Notes under the pieces: generated by a model
Told to the model about the DNA's origin: nothing
Databases searched by the model: none
The model's input: only the letters and a program-made list of their open reading frames with translations
In this document: in pieces, positions 18,204 through 27,129 of the stretch
Layout of the letters: each line of letters opens with the position of its first letter
How positions within the stretch are numbered: position 1 is the first letter of the stretch
Made by a program: the position numbers and the translations under genes
Assembly: GCA_023639215.1 (NCBI GenBank)
Contig: CP097899.1
Location: 69,501 to 133,500, forward strand
Source of the DNA: Candidatus Pristimantibacillus lignocellulolyticus
Lineage (GTDB): Bacteria > Bacillota > Bacilli > Paenibacillales > Paenibacillaceae
Reading direction: 5' to 3'
DNA length: 64,000 nt

Positions 18204-19160
18204 TTATTGAAACGGGATAATCTCTTCTTGGTTACTGCGGCACATTGGACATGTCGTACATACTTGGGTACGTTCTCCGAAAATCGATTTAACAGTACGA
18301 ATAACCTGATATTCATGATGTTTAGCATGAATCATAATTTTTTGTGGCGAAGCTGATATTAATGAGCTGATAACGATATCTTCAATGTTAATTTCCGTTT
18401 CCAACATCTCGGCAACAATCCGATCATTTTCATGTTTAATTTCTAGTGGTAACATTGCATCATCACATAGAATAAAACTATTTCCTTCTTGTTGAACGAG
18501 ATGAACAATATCTATCCGAGTTTCTTGTAATTGCACAAAGTACTTCAACAAAGTCATAAACTCTTCGTACTGCTGATCAAGTATATATTCATCCATGGCA
18601 TACTCTACAACTTCCTTCAATTCTCGTTTGTAGTTATGCATTCGAAAAGCGATGTACCCATCTAGATGTAACTCCGAATTGGTCTCAAGATGTAGATTAA
18701 GTTCTTCCGATATCTTATTGGATCTCCGCTGTCGATCTTCCTCGGTAAATTTCTTACCTAGCGGTTCCCATGGATCATTGTTCAAAATATTAAAGCAATA
18801 CTGTGCTACACTTGCTGGCTTAATATTGTTTTTCTCACAGCGTTTTTGAATTAATGAAAATATAATACTTTCCTCACAATGTTCAACAATATATCGCCCT
18901 AACAATTTGGATACTAATTGATAAAGCATCGGTCCATGTAGTAAGAGTTGAAACATCGGCATCTGAGGCTCAAAGGTCAGCGTTTTACTTGCCATATCAA
19001 CCTCCAATTCGATCGGTAAAGCAATGACATTCTGTCGATCACGCTTCTTCCGTTTGTCATTACTATGTATATAGGTCAACAGTTGCTCATTAATTAGTTG
19101 AACTAGCGGTTGCAAATGTTGCTCTTGGTGACTAGGGAAGTAAATCGTTAGTATACTCAA
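18204..19160 (-). CDS. ytxC: YtxC-like sporulation protein
   Basis: This is a protein of about 318 residues without clear catalytic motifs. It has mixed alpha/beta sequence with a conserved middle (YIVEHCEESIIFSLI, then KEVVEYAMDEYILDQQYEEF) and a C-terminal pair CTTCPMC that could bind metal. It matches the YtxC family, which neighbours thrS in B. subtilis; the family is named for sporulation but its role is unknown. I prefer TTG at 19160, 8 bases after AAGGAG; the GTG at 19169 overlaps that site. It precedes thrS on the same strand but thrS has its own promoter. Confidence 0.8.
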   Translation of the reverse strand: MSILTIYFPSHQEQHLQPLVQLINEQLLTYIHSNDKRKKRDRQNVIALPIELEVDMASKTLTFEPQMPMFQLLLHGPMLYQLVSKLLGRYIVEHCEESIIFSLIQKRCEKNNIKPASVAQYCFNILNNDPWEPLGKKFTEEDRQRRSNKISEELNLHLETNSELHLDGYIAFRMHNYKRELKEVVEYAMDEYILDQQYEEFMTLLKYFVQLQETRIDIVHLVQQEGNSFILCDDAMLPLEIKHENDRIVAEMLETEINIEDIVISSLISASPQKIMIHAKHHEYQVIRTVKSIFGERTQVCTTCPMCRSNQEEIIPFQ

Positions 19161-19267
19161 TGTGATCACTCCTTTCTCCCATAAAGTATATGGTCAGTGG
19201 ACACTGTATATACAGGGAAGAGTTTGGCATACATACAATAAATTATATAAACCTTGTACGAATAAAA

Positions 19268-19317
19268 ATAAAAAAGGCTGTACAGCCCGTAAACTTCACA
19301 GTTTACAAGCCATACAA
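19268..19317 (-). terminator. Probable terminator of the metA-metI transcript
   Basis: On the minus strand a 17-bp stem with several G-U pairs (arms starting TTGTATGGCTTG and ending GGGCTGTACAG, loop TGTGAA) is followed by CCTTTTTTATTTTT. It lies about 520 bases after the metI stop, so the repeats in between would be in the mRNA 3' region. Confidence 0.7.
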
Positions 19318-19361
19318 CCTATACATTTCATAATATTACTATTAATTTAATTTATTAATAC

Positions 19362-19861
19362 AAGTTCGTTTCATCTTCGATGTCGATTATACGTCGTTAG
19401 CGTAGTCATCGTGATCACAAGCATTGTAACAAAACCCAGCAATGTGTACGGTACGAGTACACGAGCGGTCAAGAGCACGAAGCTTACAATAAAGGTTCAA
19501 AAAGCGAGCTTTCGCAAGCCGAGAAGATGGAGCGTTACTTGAGAAAGGCGGAAGCGCAAGTGTACATGATTACGTACACGCGAACCGTACTTTCCAATTT
19601 CGCTTCATATTCGATGCCGACTACGCTACGACAGCATAATCATCGTTATCAAAGTCCGCTTATTGAACTTCCTCTTACAATGAAGGTTCAAAACATTCAC
19701 TTGTCAGCACCAAGAAGATGCCATGAAGCTAGGAAACGAGAAGCGGAGTGTACGTTATTGGTACACGAGCACTCGCAGGCTTCCGATGAATGGCAGCTTC
19801 GATGCCGACTACGCTACAACGCGTTACATCGTGATCACGAGTGGATGTTTTGAACTTCCTC
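19362..19861. repeat. Cluster of nested-palindrome repeats after metI (about 2.7 units)
   Basis: It holds a partial unit (19362-19483), a B-type unit (19484-19676) and an A-type unit (19684-19861). The A-type unit runs from GGTTCAAAACATTC to GGATGTTTTGAAC, with a middle stem GAAGATGCC/GGCAGCTTC (one mismatch) and an apical stem GTGTAC/GTACAC around the loop GTTATTG. The last ~27 bases encode the end of metI. No gene is seen in the stretch. Confidence 0.85.
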
Positions 19862-21001
19862 TACGGCAGCGGCTAGTGCTTGGTCTAGGTCTGCTATTAA
19901 GTCATCCACATGCTCAATACCAACAGAGAAACGAAGTAAGCGATCATCGACACCAATAGCTTGGCGAATTTCTAGTGGAATATCTGCATGTGTTTGCACT
20001 GCTGGATACGTCATTAATGATTCTACCCCGCCCAGACTTTCTGCAAATGCAATCAACTTCACATTACGAAGTATCGGAGCTACATAACGTGCATCCTTCA
20101 CTTTGAATGAGAAGATCCCCGTGTTACCAGATGCTTGCTTATTCTGAATATCATGTCCGGGATGCGTTACCAATGCAGGATAGAACACTTCAGCTATCGC
20201 TGGGTGAGTCAACAGATGATTGGCAATTGCTGTTGCATTCGATTGATGGCGTTCCATTCGAAGAGCTAATGTTTTCATACCTCTAGTAAGTAAGAATGAA
20301 TCCTGTGGTCCAAGTACTGCACCAATAGAATTATGAAGAATAGCCATCTCTTGCGACAATGCTTCGCCCTTCGTCACAATTAGACCTGCGAGCACATCAT
20401 TATGACCACCAAGATACTTCGTCGCACTATGAATGACGATATCTGCTCCTAATTCAATCGGTCGTTGGTAATATGGCGTTAGTAATGTATTGTCTACAAT
20501 CGTAAGTAGACCATTAGCTTTTGCCCATGTTGTTACTTTCTCAATATCGGTAACCATCATTAACGGATTAGTAGGTGTTTCGATTAAAACTGCTTTCGTA
20601 TTAGGAAGCAAACTGGATTGCAAATCATCTAAACTATTTGTATCTACATAAGTTGCTGTTACACCAAACCGAGACATAACACGCTCTAATAGACGATATG
20701 TTCCACCGTACAGATCAAGAGATACAATTAGATGATCACCTGAACTGAAGTAAGCAAAGATTGTTTGTAGGGCAGCCATGCCCGAGCTACAGGCAAAAGC
20801 TGCATCTCCAGATTCCAATTGAGCCACTGCTTCTTCTAAAACAGAACGTGTAGGACTTTTTGTTCTTGCATAATCAAAGCCAGTACTTTCGCCTAATGCT
20901 GGATGACGAAATGCTGTTGCCTGATAAATGGGAAAGCTTACAGCTCCCGTTACTGTATCTTTTTGCGAACCAATTTGTGCCAAGCGACTTTCAATTTTCA
21001 T
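19835..21001 (-). CDS. metI: Cystathionine gamma-synthase / O-acetylhomoserine sulfhydrylase
   Basis: This PLP enzyme of the Cys/Met metabolism family joins O-acetylhomoserine with cysteine (or sulfide) on the route to methionine. The PLP lysine is in HSATKYLGGHND; the family elements YARTKSPTRSVLE, SGMAALQ and ETPTNPLM are present. I chose ATG at 21001 (388 residues), which follows GGGAGAG; ATG at 21019 would add six residues without a good ribosome site. It lies just after metA and shares the S-box control. The last eight residues (EEVQNIHS) and the stop are encoded by the end of a dispersed repeat. Confidence 0.93.
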   Translation of the reverse strand: MKIESRLAQIGSQKDTVTGAVSFPIYQATAFRHPALGESTGFDYARTKSPTRSVLEEAVAQLESGDAAFACSSGMAALQTIFAYFSSGDHLIVSLDLYGGTYRLLERVMSRFGVTATYVDTNSLDDLQSSLLPNTKAVLIETPTNPLMMVTDIEKVTTWAKANGLLTIVDNTLLTPYYQRPIELGADIVIHSATKYLGGHNDVLAGLIVTKGEALSQEMAILHNSIGAVLGPQDSFLLTRGMKTLALRMERHQSNATAIANHLLTHPAIAEVFYPALVTHPGHDIQNKQASGNTGIFSFKVKDARYVAPILRNVKLIAFAESLGGVESLMTYPAVQTHADIPLEIRQAIGVDDRLLRFSVGIEHVDDLIADLDQALAAAVEEVQNIHS

Positions 21002-21024
21002 GAAATTACTCTCTCCCATTCATC

Positions 21025-21942
21025 CTATATCCCTGCGCCTAATTCATAAGGCGTAAGTTGATAAACATAATAATTTAACCAGTTTGAGTATAACAAATTA
21101 GCATGTGCTCTCCATGTAGAAATTGGAGTGCGATCTGGGTTATCTCCAGGGAAATAATTTTTAGGAACTTCAATCTCAAGACCTTTGGCTTTGTCTCGGT
21201 CATATTCGAATTTTAATGACGCAGCATCGTATTCAGAATGACCTGTTACGAAAATCTGCTTGCCTCCCTTGGAAGCAATAATATATAAACCTGCATCCTC
21301 GGATTCTGACCATATTTCAAGCTCATCGATTTGTTCCACATCTTCACGACGCACCTCAGTATGACGTGACTGTGGTACAAAGAACATTTCATCAAAGCCA
21401 CGTAGTAGAGGAACATTTCGTGTGCTTAGACTATGTGGATAAACTCCGAACATCTTCTCGTCCAACTGATATTTCGGAACACCGAAATGATGGTAAAGTC
21501 CTGCTTGTGCTGCCCAACAAATATGGAAAGTAGAAGTAACATGTAGTTTACTCCAGTCCATAATTTGAGTTAACTCTTCCCAATAGTTTACTTCTTCAAA
21601 AGGTAGATTTTCTACAGGTGCACCAGTGATGATCATTCCATCAAAATATTGATGTTCTATCTCATCAAAAGTTTTGTAAAAGCTCGTTAGATGGTCCGAT
21701 GATGTATTCTTAGATGTATGAGTCTTAGGGTGTAACAACACAGCTTCAACCTGTAGTGGTGTGTTACCAATCAAACGTAACAATTGAGTTTCAGTTGTTT
21801 CTTTCGTCGGCATTAAATTAAGAATCACAATTCGCAGTGGTCGAATATCCTGTTTGTAGGCAATGCTTTCATCCATCGTAAAGATGTTCTCACTCATAAG
21901 AACTTCCTTAGCCGGTAGAGAATCTGGAATTTTGATTGGCAT
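21025..21942 (-). CDS. metA: Homoserine O-acetyltransferase (MetA family)
   Basis: This enzyme activates homoserine for methionine synthesis. The 305-residue protein has the MetA catalytic residues at their usual numbers: Cys142 in FHICWAAQ, His235 and Glu237 in TGHSEYD. Residue 111 is Glu (APVEN); in the Bacillus cereus enzyme Glu111 gives acetyl-CoA preference, whereas E. coli has Gly111 and uses succinyl-CoA, so acetyl transfer is predicted. ATG at 21942 is 8 bases after AAGGAG; the GTG at 21951 overlaps that site. First gene of the S-box operon metA-metI. Confidence 0.95.
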   Translation of the reverse strand: MPIKIPDSLPAKEVLMSENIFTMDESIAYKQDIRPLRIVILNLMPTKETTETQLLRLIGNTPLQVEAVLLHPKTHTSKNTSSDHLTSFYKTFDEIEHQYFDGMIITGAPVENLPFEEVNYWEELTQIMDWSKLHVTSTFHICWAAQAGLYHHFGVPKYQLDEKMFGVYPHSLSTRNVPLLRGFDEMFFVPQSRHTEVRREDVEQIDELEIWSESEDAGLYIIASKGGKQIFVTGHSEYDAASLKFEYDRDKAKGLEIEVPKNYFPGDNPDRTPISTWRAHANLLYSNWLNYYVYQLTPYELGAGI

Positions 21943-21952
21943 AACACTCACT

Positions 21953-22200
21953 CCTTAGACTTTTCATAACTGCTTGAATATACTTCTCGTAAATGAAAAG
22001 TACTTCGTAAGCAAAACTAACTTTTCATAACTGCTTGAATATACTTCCTGTAAATGAAAAGCACATCGGAAGCATTACCTAAATTTTCATAACTGCCTGG
22101 ATATACTTCTCGTAAATGAAAAGTACCTCGGAAACAAAACTAACTTTTACGGTCTTTTGATCCACTTTTTGTAAATAAAAGTAGATCCATACATGGAAAT
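21953..22200 (-). repeat. Four tandem 61-62 bp units of the 5'-leader repeat family upstream of metA
   Basis: Units start at about 21959, 22020, 22082 and 22143 on the + strand, each of form CTTTTCATAACTGC, about 25 bases, AAATGAAAAG, then TACYTCGKAAGCAAAACTAA; the fourth is degenerate. Each can form a hairpin from CTTTTCAT and ATGAAAAG. On the transcribed strand the last unit runs into GAAAAGTCTAAGGAGTG, the ribosome binding region of metA. The array lies between the S-box terminator and metA. Confidence 0.85.
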
Positions 22201-22206
22201 GTATAT

Positions 22207-22360
22207 AAAAAAAGACCTTTCTGGATTGAGAAAAGGTCTATCTATCGTAACCTCTCTCTCATCTCTCAGAAACTTAAATTTCCGCAAGATTTAGCACCGT
22301 GCATAAAATGCCGGTTGCCGGGCTTCATAGGGCTTTTCCCTCCGCCTGCTCTTGATAAGA
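22207..22360 (-). promoter_or_regulatory. SAM-I (S-box) riboswitch controlling metA-metI
   Basis: On the minus strand the aptamer begins CTTATCAAGAGCAGGCGGAG and continues with ATGAAGCCCGGCAACC, GGTGCTAAATCTTGC and GAGAGATGAG, the conserved S-box blocks in order. A terminator follows: AGACCTTTTCT/AGAAAGGTCT around CAATCC, with TTTTTTT (22239-22207). High S-adenosylmethionine should stop transcription. Confidence 0.96.
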
Positions 22361-22631
22361 AAGTAGCATATTCAATTGTCACTAATATCACTACTTTATA
22401 GCATTATTTGTGCTACGTCAAGAACATGATTATCAATCATTTTTTATTATTTTCTAGAAATTTATATTGAATGATTCGGACACATCAGAGTATACTAGAC
22501 AAGGATTCATGGGCTTTTTAAGTGTAATCCTATTTCATCACTAGCATATGTATGCTCTCTAAATGTTGAGGTATGCTACAGTTAAGTAGAAAACCATTAT
22601 TATTAATGAAGCAAAGGAGTGTGTGGCTTAG

Positions 22632-22748
22632 ATGGACGATGATCGACCGAGTACCTGGCAATTTCATATTTGGACGCTACCATTAAAGCTTGCTAACGAT
22701 GGTTGCTCATCTCTATTCCCACAGCCATTACGCTACTATTATAGATGA
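22632..22748 (+). CDS. Possible 38-residue leader peptide upstream of corA
   Basis: ATG at 22632 opens a 38-codon frame (MDDDRPSTWQFHIW..., ending PLRYYYR) with AAGGAG 12 bases upstream, a rather long spacing. It ends 58 bases before corA. No homology is recognised. It could be a translated leader whose translation affects the corA ribosome site, or a chance frame. Low confidence; see the separate finding. Confidence 0.35.
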   Translation: MDDDRPSTWQFHIWTLPLKLANDGCSSLFPQPLRYYYR

Positions 22749-22779
22749 CAACAACGTAAGCAATATAGTTTTTAAGTAG

Positions 22780-22799
22780 CTCCTCCAGACGGGAAGGAG
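22780..22799 (+). promoter_or_regulatory. Hairpin that could mask the corA ribosome binding site
   Basis: CTCCT (22780-22784) can pair with AGGAG (22795-22799), which is the Shine-Dalgarno sequence of corA, across a 10-base loop. The helix is short, so this is only a candidate. Confidence 0.35.
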
Positions 22800-22806
22800 A
22801 ACTATT

Positions 22807-23742
22807 ATGAAAATTAGACATGTTAAAAGCGGAAACTTTAGTTTAATTGAAAATATTGAAGATACTGTAAGACCACCTAGCGAGGGATTTTACTGGATCG
22901 ATGCTGATGTAGAAGATCTAACTGTTCTACAACCAATATTCGGTATGCATGATCTTGCGGTTGAAGACTGTTTGACTGAAGAAGAGCAACGTCCGAAAAT
23001 TGAAATTTATGAAAGTCATTATTTTATCGTTGTAAATAGTATACGTTTCGATGATGAAGAATTTTTCTTACGTGCCCTTAATATTTTCTTAGGTAAACAT
23101 TTTATTATTACGGTGACGAAGCAGAAAATTAACGAGTTGCGTACACTGAAACCTATTCTTTGGGAACAAGAGGTAACACGGCCTGATCAATTCCTCTATC
23201 ACTTAGTGGATTTAGTTATTGATAATTATGCACTAGTCGGTGACCGGATTGAGCTTCGAATCGAAGTACTTGAAGAAGATATTTTGATGCACACCAAGAA
23301 ATCTCATTTGAATGAAATTATCGGTCTTCGAAGTGAAATATTGTGGTTGAAAAAGGTGCTCGGTCCTCAACGAGAACTCATTGCAACTTTAATCAAGAAA
23401 GAACTCAAATTGATTGATGATCAACTACAGAAATATTTCAGTGACGTATACGAGAACGCATTGAAAACTGCTGAATCTTTTGATACGTATCGAGATCTAA
23501 TGGGTAACTTACGCGAGGCCTACCAGTCATCACTATCCAGTCGTGCCAATGAAATTATGAGAGTGTTTACAGCTATTACTACGATTTTCATGCCACTAAC
23601 TTTTATTACAGGTATTTATGGTATGAACTTCGATACGATTCCTGGTATTCACTTCAAGTATGGAGCTTATGTTGTACTTGGGATTATGATTACGCTAGGA
23701 ATAAGTATGTATATTATTTTCCGCAAAAAAGAATGGCTATAA
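22807..23742 (+). CDS. corA: Magnesium/cobalt transporter CorA
   Basis: This is a pentameric membrane channel for Mg2+ (or Co2+/Ni2+). The 311-residue protein has a long cytoplasmic N-terminal domain and two C-terminal helices; the first ends in the signature TGIYGMNFD, and the tail is positively charged (FRKKEWL). The ATG at 22807 has AAGGAG 7 bases upstream. It is a single-gene unit with a strong terminator after it, and its 190-base leader is unusual. Confidence 0.95.
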   Translation: MKIRHVKSGNFSLIENIEDTVRPPSEGFYWIDADVEDLTVLQPIFGMHDLAVEDCLTEEEQRPKIEIYESHYFIVVNSIRFDDEEFFLRALNIFLGKHFIITVTKQKINELRTLKPILWEQEVTRPDQFLYHLVDLVIDNYALVGDRIELRIEVLEEDILMHTKKSHLNEIIGLRSEILWLKKVLGPQRELIATLIKKELKLIDDQLQKYFSDVYENALKTAESFDTYRDLMGNLREAYQSSLSSRANEIMRVFTAITTIFMPLTFITGIYGMNFDTIPGIHFKYGAYVVLGIMITLGISMYIIFRKKEWL

Positions 23743-23761
23743 GTGCATTTTTATAAACGCT

Positions 23762-23816
23762 AACTTCCTTAGATGTACTGAATGTTTGACTTTCAGTACA
23801 TCTAAGGAAGTTTTTT
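23762..23816 (+). terminator. Terminator of corA
   Basis: The 20-bp perfect arms beginning AACTTCCTTAGATG pair around a loop of about 9 bases and are followed by six T residues. Confidence 0.95.
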
Positions 23817-23978
23817 CGTTATATTTACTCAAATAATATGCTACTACCTTTGTTGCAGACGAAATTTATGAAGTAAATTGAACTAATATCCAATTATTTT
23901 TGCCCATTGTGTTTGAATTCGCTATAATAGAGGATAGCTCCATCGAGTTGAACTATTCGAGAAGGGGGATTGGCAGAA

Positions 23979-24881
23979 TTGAATATTAGTCAGCTAGAAA
24001 CCTTACTTACAATTTCGAAAACGATGAGCTTTCGAAAGGCAGGTGAGCTTTTGAATTTGACTCAGCCAGCTGTATCGGCACAAATCAAAAGCTTAGAAGA
24101 AGAATTCAATACTATTTTGATTGATCGTAATCAACCTGTCACTTTAACTGAACATGGACAAGTTTTTCTTGAACATGCTGAACGAATGCTCTCGATCGTT
24201 GATGACTTAAAGCAAAGACTTTCAGATCTTAACGATAATCCACAAGGCCACATTGTTTTAGGAACAACAGCTTCTATCGCGGTCCAAGTACTACCACGAG
24301 TCCTTTCCTATTTTCAAAATCAATATCCTTTAATCAAAACAACGATTCATACGATGCCCTCTTCTCAAGTTATGAGTAGTGTGGATAACGGAAGCGTAGA
24401 TATTGGTATTACTTATTTAACTGAAAAAAATGCTAATATAAGTTCCTCCATCCTATATTATGATACATTCGAATTAATTGTAGCTCCTGAAAACCCATTA
24501 AGCTCTTATGATTATATTACAATAGATCAATTGCAACAGACGCCACTCATCATGCTTGCTCCTGATACTTTAGGCAGAAGATTTGTAGATAAAATATGTA
24601 AGACGCATAACCTCACTCCTAATATTGTGATGGAATTGTCTAGTAGTGAAGAAGTAAAAAGAATGGTAGAGATCAATCTGGGAGCTGCGATTGTATCTAA
24701 ATTATCTATTGAGCAAGAGCTTAAGTTAGGCACTTTAAAAATAATTAGAGTAGAAGAGCTTGAAGCTACACATCCTGTAGGTGTTGTGTATAAATCAGGT
24801 CGATACATTAATTCAGCTATGCAACAATTTATTAGCGATTTGAAGGGGATGCCTGAGTATAAATTTATGAATGCCGAGTAA
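23979..24881 (+). CDS. LysR-family transcriptional regulator
   Basis: The 300-residue protein has the LysR winged HTH (LLNLTQPAVSAQIKSLEEE, about residues 20-40) and a substrate-binding domain from about residue 90 (GHIVLGTTASIAVQVLP). I chose TTG at 23979, 10 bases after the GGGGG tract; TTG at 23970 is too close to it. Overall sequence resembles CysL/CbbR-like regulators, but the target cannot be told. No divergent partner gene is adjacent: corA is upstream on the same strand behind its own terminator. A B-type dispersed repeat follows the stop. Confidence 0.85.
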   Translation: MNISQLETLLTISKTMSFRKAGELLNLTQPAVSAQIKSLEEEFNTILIDRNQPVTLTEHGQVFLEHAERMLSIVDDLKQRLSDLNDNPQGHIVLGTTASIAVQVLPRVLSYFQNQYPLIKTTIHTMPSSQVMSSVDNGSVDIGITYLTEKNANISSSILYYDTFELIVAPENPLSSYDYITIDQLQQTPLIMLAPDTLGRRFVDKICKTHNLTPNIVMELSSSEEVKRMVEINLGAAIVSKLSIEQELKLGTLKIIRVEELEATHPVGVVYKSGRYINSAMQQFISDLKGMPEYKFMNAE

Positions 24882-24889
24882 TAAGTGGA

Positions 24890-25100
24890 AATTCATAAAT
24901 CAGACTTTGATAACGAAGATTATGCTTACGTAGCGCACTCGTCGTCGAATATATAGCGAACTTGCGAAGTCCGGGCCGCGTGTACCAATTATGTACACTT
25001 GCGCTTCCTCCTTCTACAAGTAGCGCTCTATCTTCTCGGTTCTGAAAGCCTGCTTTATGAATCTTTATTGGAAGAGGTAGTTCATAAATCAGATATCCAT
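24890..25100. repeat. Nested-palindrome repeat (B-type) after LysR gene
   Basis: One inverted B-type unit runs from TTCATAAATCAGACTTTG to CTGCTTTATGAA, with a partial second start at 25079. The apical stem reads GTGTAC/GTACAC around CAATTAT. It begins within about 10 bases of the LysR stop. No gene is seen here. Confidence 0.75.
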
Positions 25101-25117
25101 AACCCGTTAGTTAAGCT

Positions 25118-25178
25118 TCCAATGTACTTTTCAATCTCAAGGAAGCTAGTCAACAAAGTAATTGAAAAGTTTTAGGAG
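25118..25178 (+). repeat. 5'-leader repeat unit upstream of hisJ
   Basis: One unit lies in the + orientation: GTACTTTTCAATC, about 24 bases, then AATTGAAAAGTTTTAGGAGG. As at uvrC and yezD, the right arm of the hairpin continues directly into the Shine-Dalgarno sequence. Confidence 0.65.
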
Positions 25179-25186
25179 GATTGCAA

Positions 25187-26023
25187 ATGAGTACAATTGA
25201 CAATAACAACCGTGTTAAATTTGATCTTCACACCCATCATAAACGTTGTGGGCATGCTGACGGTGTAATTGAAGATTACATTCAATCTGCAATTGCACAA
25301 GGCTTCCAAGCCATTGGTATTTCAGATCATACACCTTACTTTTCACATAACGATGACCATCCTTTCCCGGGGATCGCGATGGCCAGAAGTGAATTTTCAA
25401 ATTACATCGCAGAAGTACAATCGTTGAAACAGAAATACAATGGAAAAATTGATGTGTTGCTCGGAATAGAATCTGATTTCTTCCCACAACATGTTAGTTT
25501 ATACGAAACAGCCTTGAATGAAGTACCTTTCGATTATGTTATTGGTTCTGTTCATCAAGTATCAGGTGTTAGTATTTTCAACAAAAACCGCTGGAAAGGT
25601 CTAACCGATCAAGAAAAAATCGAAACCAAAGAACTCTACTATGATCTTATAGCTCAATCTGCTCGTAGTGGGCTGTTCCAAATTCTTGGTCATATCGATG
25701 CAATGAAAGGTTATTATCCTCCATTTTCTGATATCCCTACTAGCAGTAAAATCGATGAAACATTAAAAATCATTGCTGACTGTAATGTAGCAATCGAAAT
25801 CAATACATCTGGTAGTACTAAAGATGTTGGTGGATGGTATCCTTCTGATGATATTTTGGCAAGAGCATTTCATTACGGTGTGAAAGTAACTTTTGGGTCT
25901 GATGCTCATACTCCAAAACGTATCGGTGATGATTTCAATGAAGTAGCCAATCGACTGAAAGAAATCGGATATACGAGTTGGGTGTATTATAAAAACCGTC
26001 AAGCCATTGAAGTTTCATTGTAA
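25187..26023 (+). CDS. hisJ: HisJ-type histidinol-phosphatase, PHP superfamily
   Basis: Probable histidinol-phosphate phosphatase, the penultimate step of histidine synthesis. The 278-residue protein shows the PHP metal motifs: FDLHTHHKRCGHADG at the N-terminus, GISDHTPYF, GIESDF, GSVHQV, LGHIDAMKGY and the C-terminal GSDAHTPKRIG. ATG at 25187 is 8 bases after AGGAGG, inside the end of a 5'-leader repeat. No other his gene is near, so substrate identity is inferred from the family only; other PHP phosphoesterases are possible. Confidence 0.85.
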   Translation: MSTIDNNNRVKFDLHTHHKRCGHADGVIEDYIQSAIAQGFQAIGISDHTPYFSHNDDHPFPGIAMARSEFSNYIAEVQSLKQKYNGKIDVLLGIESDFFPQHVSLYETALNEVPFDYVIGSVHQVSGVSIFNKNRWKGLTDQEKIETKELYYDLIAQSARSGLFQILGHIDAMKGYYPPFSDIPTSSKIDETLKIIADCNVAIEINTSGSTKDVGGWYPSDDILARAFHYGVKVTFGSDAHTPKRIGDDFNEVANRLKEIGYTSWVYYKNRQAIEVSL

Positions 26024-26073
26024 CTACTGCTTGCCTAAACAGTAAATATTTATATATTATTTGTTTGTTGAAT

Positions 26074-26116
26074 ACCTTTCTAACTTAAGAAGTTGTTAAG
26101 TAAGAGAGGTTTTTTC
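26074..26116 (+). terminator. Terminator of hisJ
   Basis: The arms ACCTTTCT/AGAGAGGT and the inner ACTTAA/TTAAGT form one stem-loop followed by TTTTTT. Confidence 0.85.
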
Positions 26117-26156
26117 ATGCGCGTTACTTTAACAGGCTTATGATAACATCGAGGAC

Positions 26157-27020
26157 GTGGTTAATTTGTGGCTATTTCTATCAATTCTAAGTGCAATCGT
26201 ATTCGGAACTGCAGGTTGGTGGATGAAAGTCTCCCAGATGAAAAGGGGTTCAGTGAACACACTGCTCTTAGCATTGTATATCGTTGGTGCATTAGGATTT
26301 GGCGTTAATTCCATAATCGACGGTTCATACATTCAATTACTTGATCTACATATATGGATTGCTGGACTAATCATTGGTCTAGGGTCAGCTTTAGGTAATC
26401 TATACTTCATGAGAGCACTAGATACTGGACCAGCTACCCTTACTTCACCATTAACAAATATGAACATCGTTCTAGTCGTATTACTTGGTACTCTGGTATA
26501 TGGAGAATTGCTTGTTCCAATACAAATTTTCAGTATTATACTATTAATATTTGCTACCATTCTAATCACCCAGAAGAAAGAATCAAAAAGCATCACGTCT
26601 TCATGGTGGTATGGGTTTATATTACTAGCTATAATTATGTTCACCATTCGTAACGGTGGTTTGAAAGTAACAGAAGAGCTTGGCTATGAAAGTGCTCCTG
26701 TTTTATTTGTCGCTTATTTCATGGCAATCTTCTTCTATTTGAAACCTGTAGTTAATGATCGAAGTTCATCCTCAAATTCTAAAGCAATTGGTTGGAGATA
26801 TGGTGCTGTAACTGGTCTATTATCTTACGGTGGATTACAGTTATATGCAGTTGCATTGCAATATGGGCAGTCTAATCTAGTTGCACCAATCTTCGCAACA
26901 AACGGACTTATTGTTACTATTTTTTCCATTATTATTTACAAAGAAAGATTATCTCGTATACAATGGGTGGCATTTGCATCACTTTTGCTTGGATTAATCT
27001 GTATTCGTATTACGTTGTAA
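26157..27020 (+). CDS. EamA/DMT-family transporter
   Basis: The 287-residue membrane protein has about ten hydrophobic helices in two similar halves, as in drug/metabolite (EamA) exporters; LTSPLTNMNIVLVVLLGTLVYGE and VAPIFATNGLIVTIFSIIIYKE (read in parts) are the two paired helix regions. Start GTG at 26157 or TTG at 26166; GAGG at 26151 fits the TTG better by spacing. It is followed 109 bases later by an HxlR regulator. Substrate unknown. Confidence 0.85.
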   Translation: MVNLWLFLSILSAIVFGTAGWWMKVSQMKRGSVNTLLLALYIVGALGFGVNSIIDGSYIQLLDLHIWIAGLIIGLGSALGNLYFMRALDTGPATLTSPLTNMNIVLVVLLGTLVYGELLVPIQIFSIILLIFATILITQKKESKSITSSWWYGFILLAIIMFTIRNGGLKVTEELGYESAPVLFVAYFMAIFFYLKPVVNDRSSSSNSKAIGWRYGAVTGLLSYGGLQLYAVALQYGQSNLVAPIFATNGLIVTIFSIIIYKERLSRIQWVAFASLLLGLICIRITL

Positions 27021-27129
27021 ATTTATTAATTACTATTCACTCCATATTTGACCATCGACATACTTCGCTAAAGGCACTTACTTTTTTTTAGTTTGTATGC
27101 TACAATAAATGTTAAGGATGGTGATATGA

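Noticed and set aside
19527..19959. Open frames of 78-108 codons within the repeats after metI
   Set aside because: They follow the repeat sequence, lack ribosome sites and family-like composition, and overlap metI on the other strand.
21942..21951. GTG starts of metA and similar cases (SLC13, ytxC, dnaI) that overlap the Shine-Dalgarno sequence
   Set aside because: The GTG is part of the ribosome site AAGGAGTG or GGGGGTG; a start 8 bases further on fits spacing and family N-termini.
22600..22806. M-box (Mg2+) riboswitch before corA
   Set aside because: None of the conserved M-box blocks can be seen.
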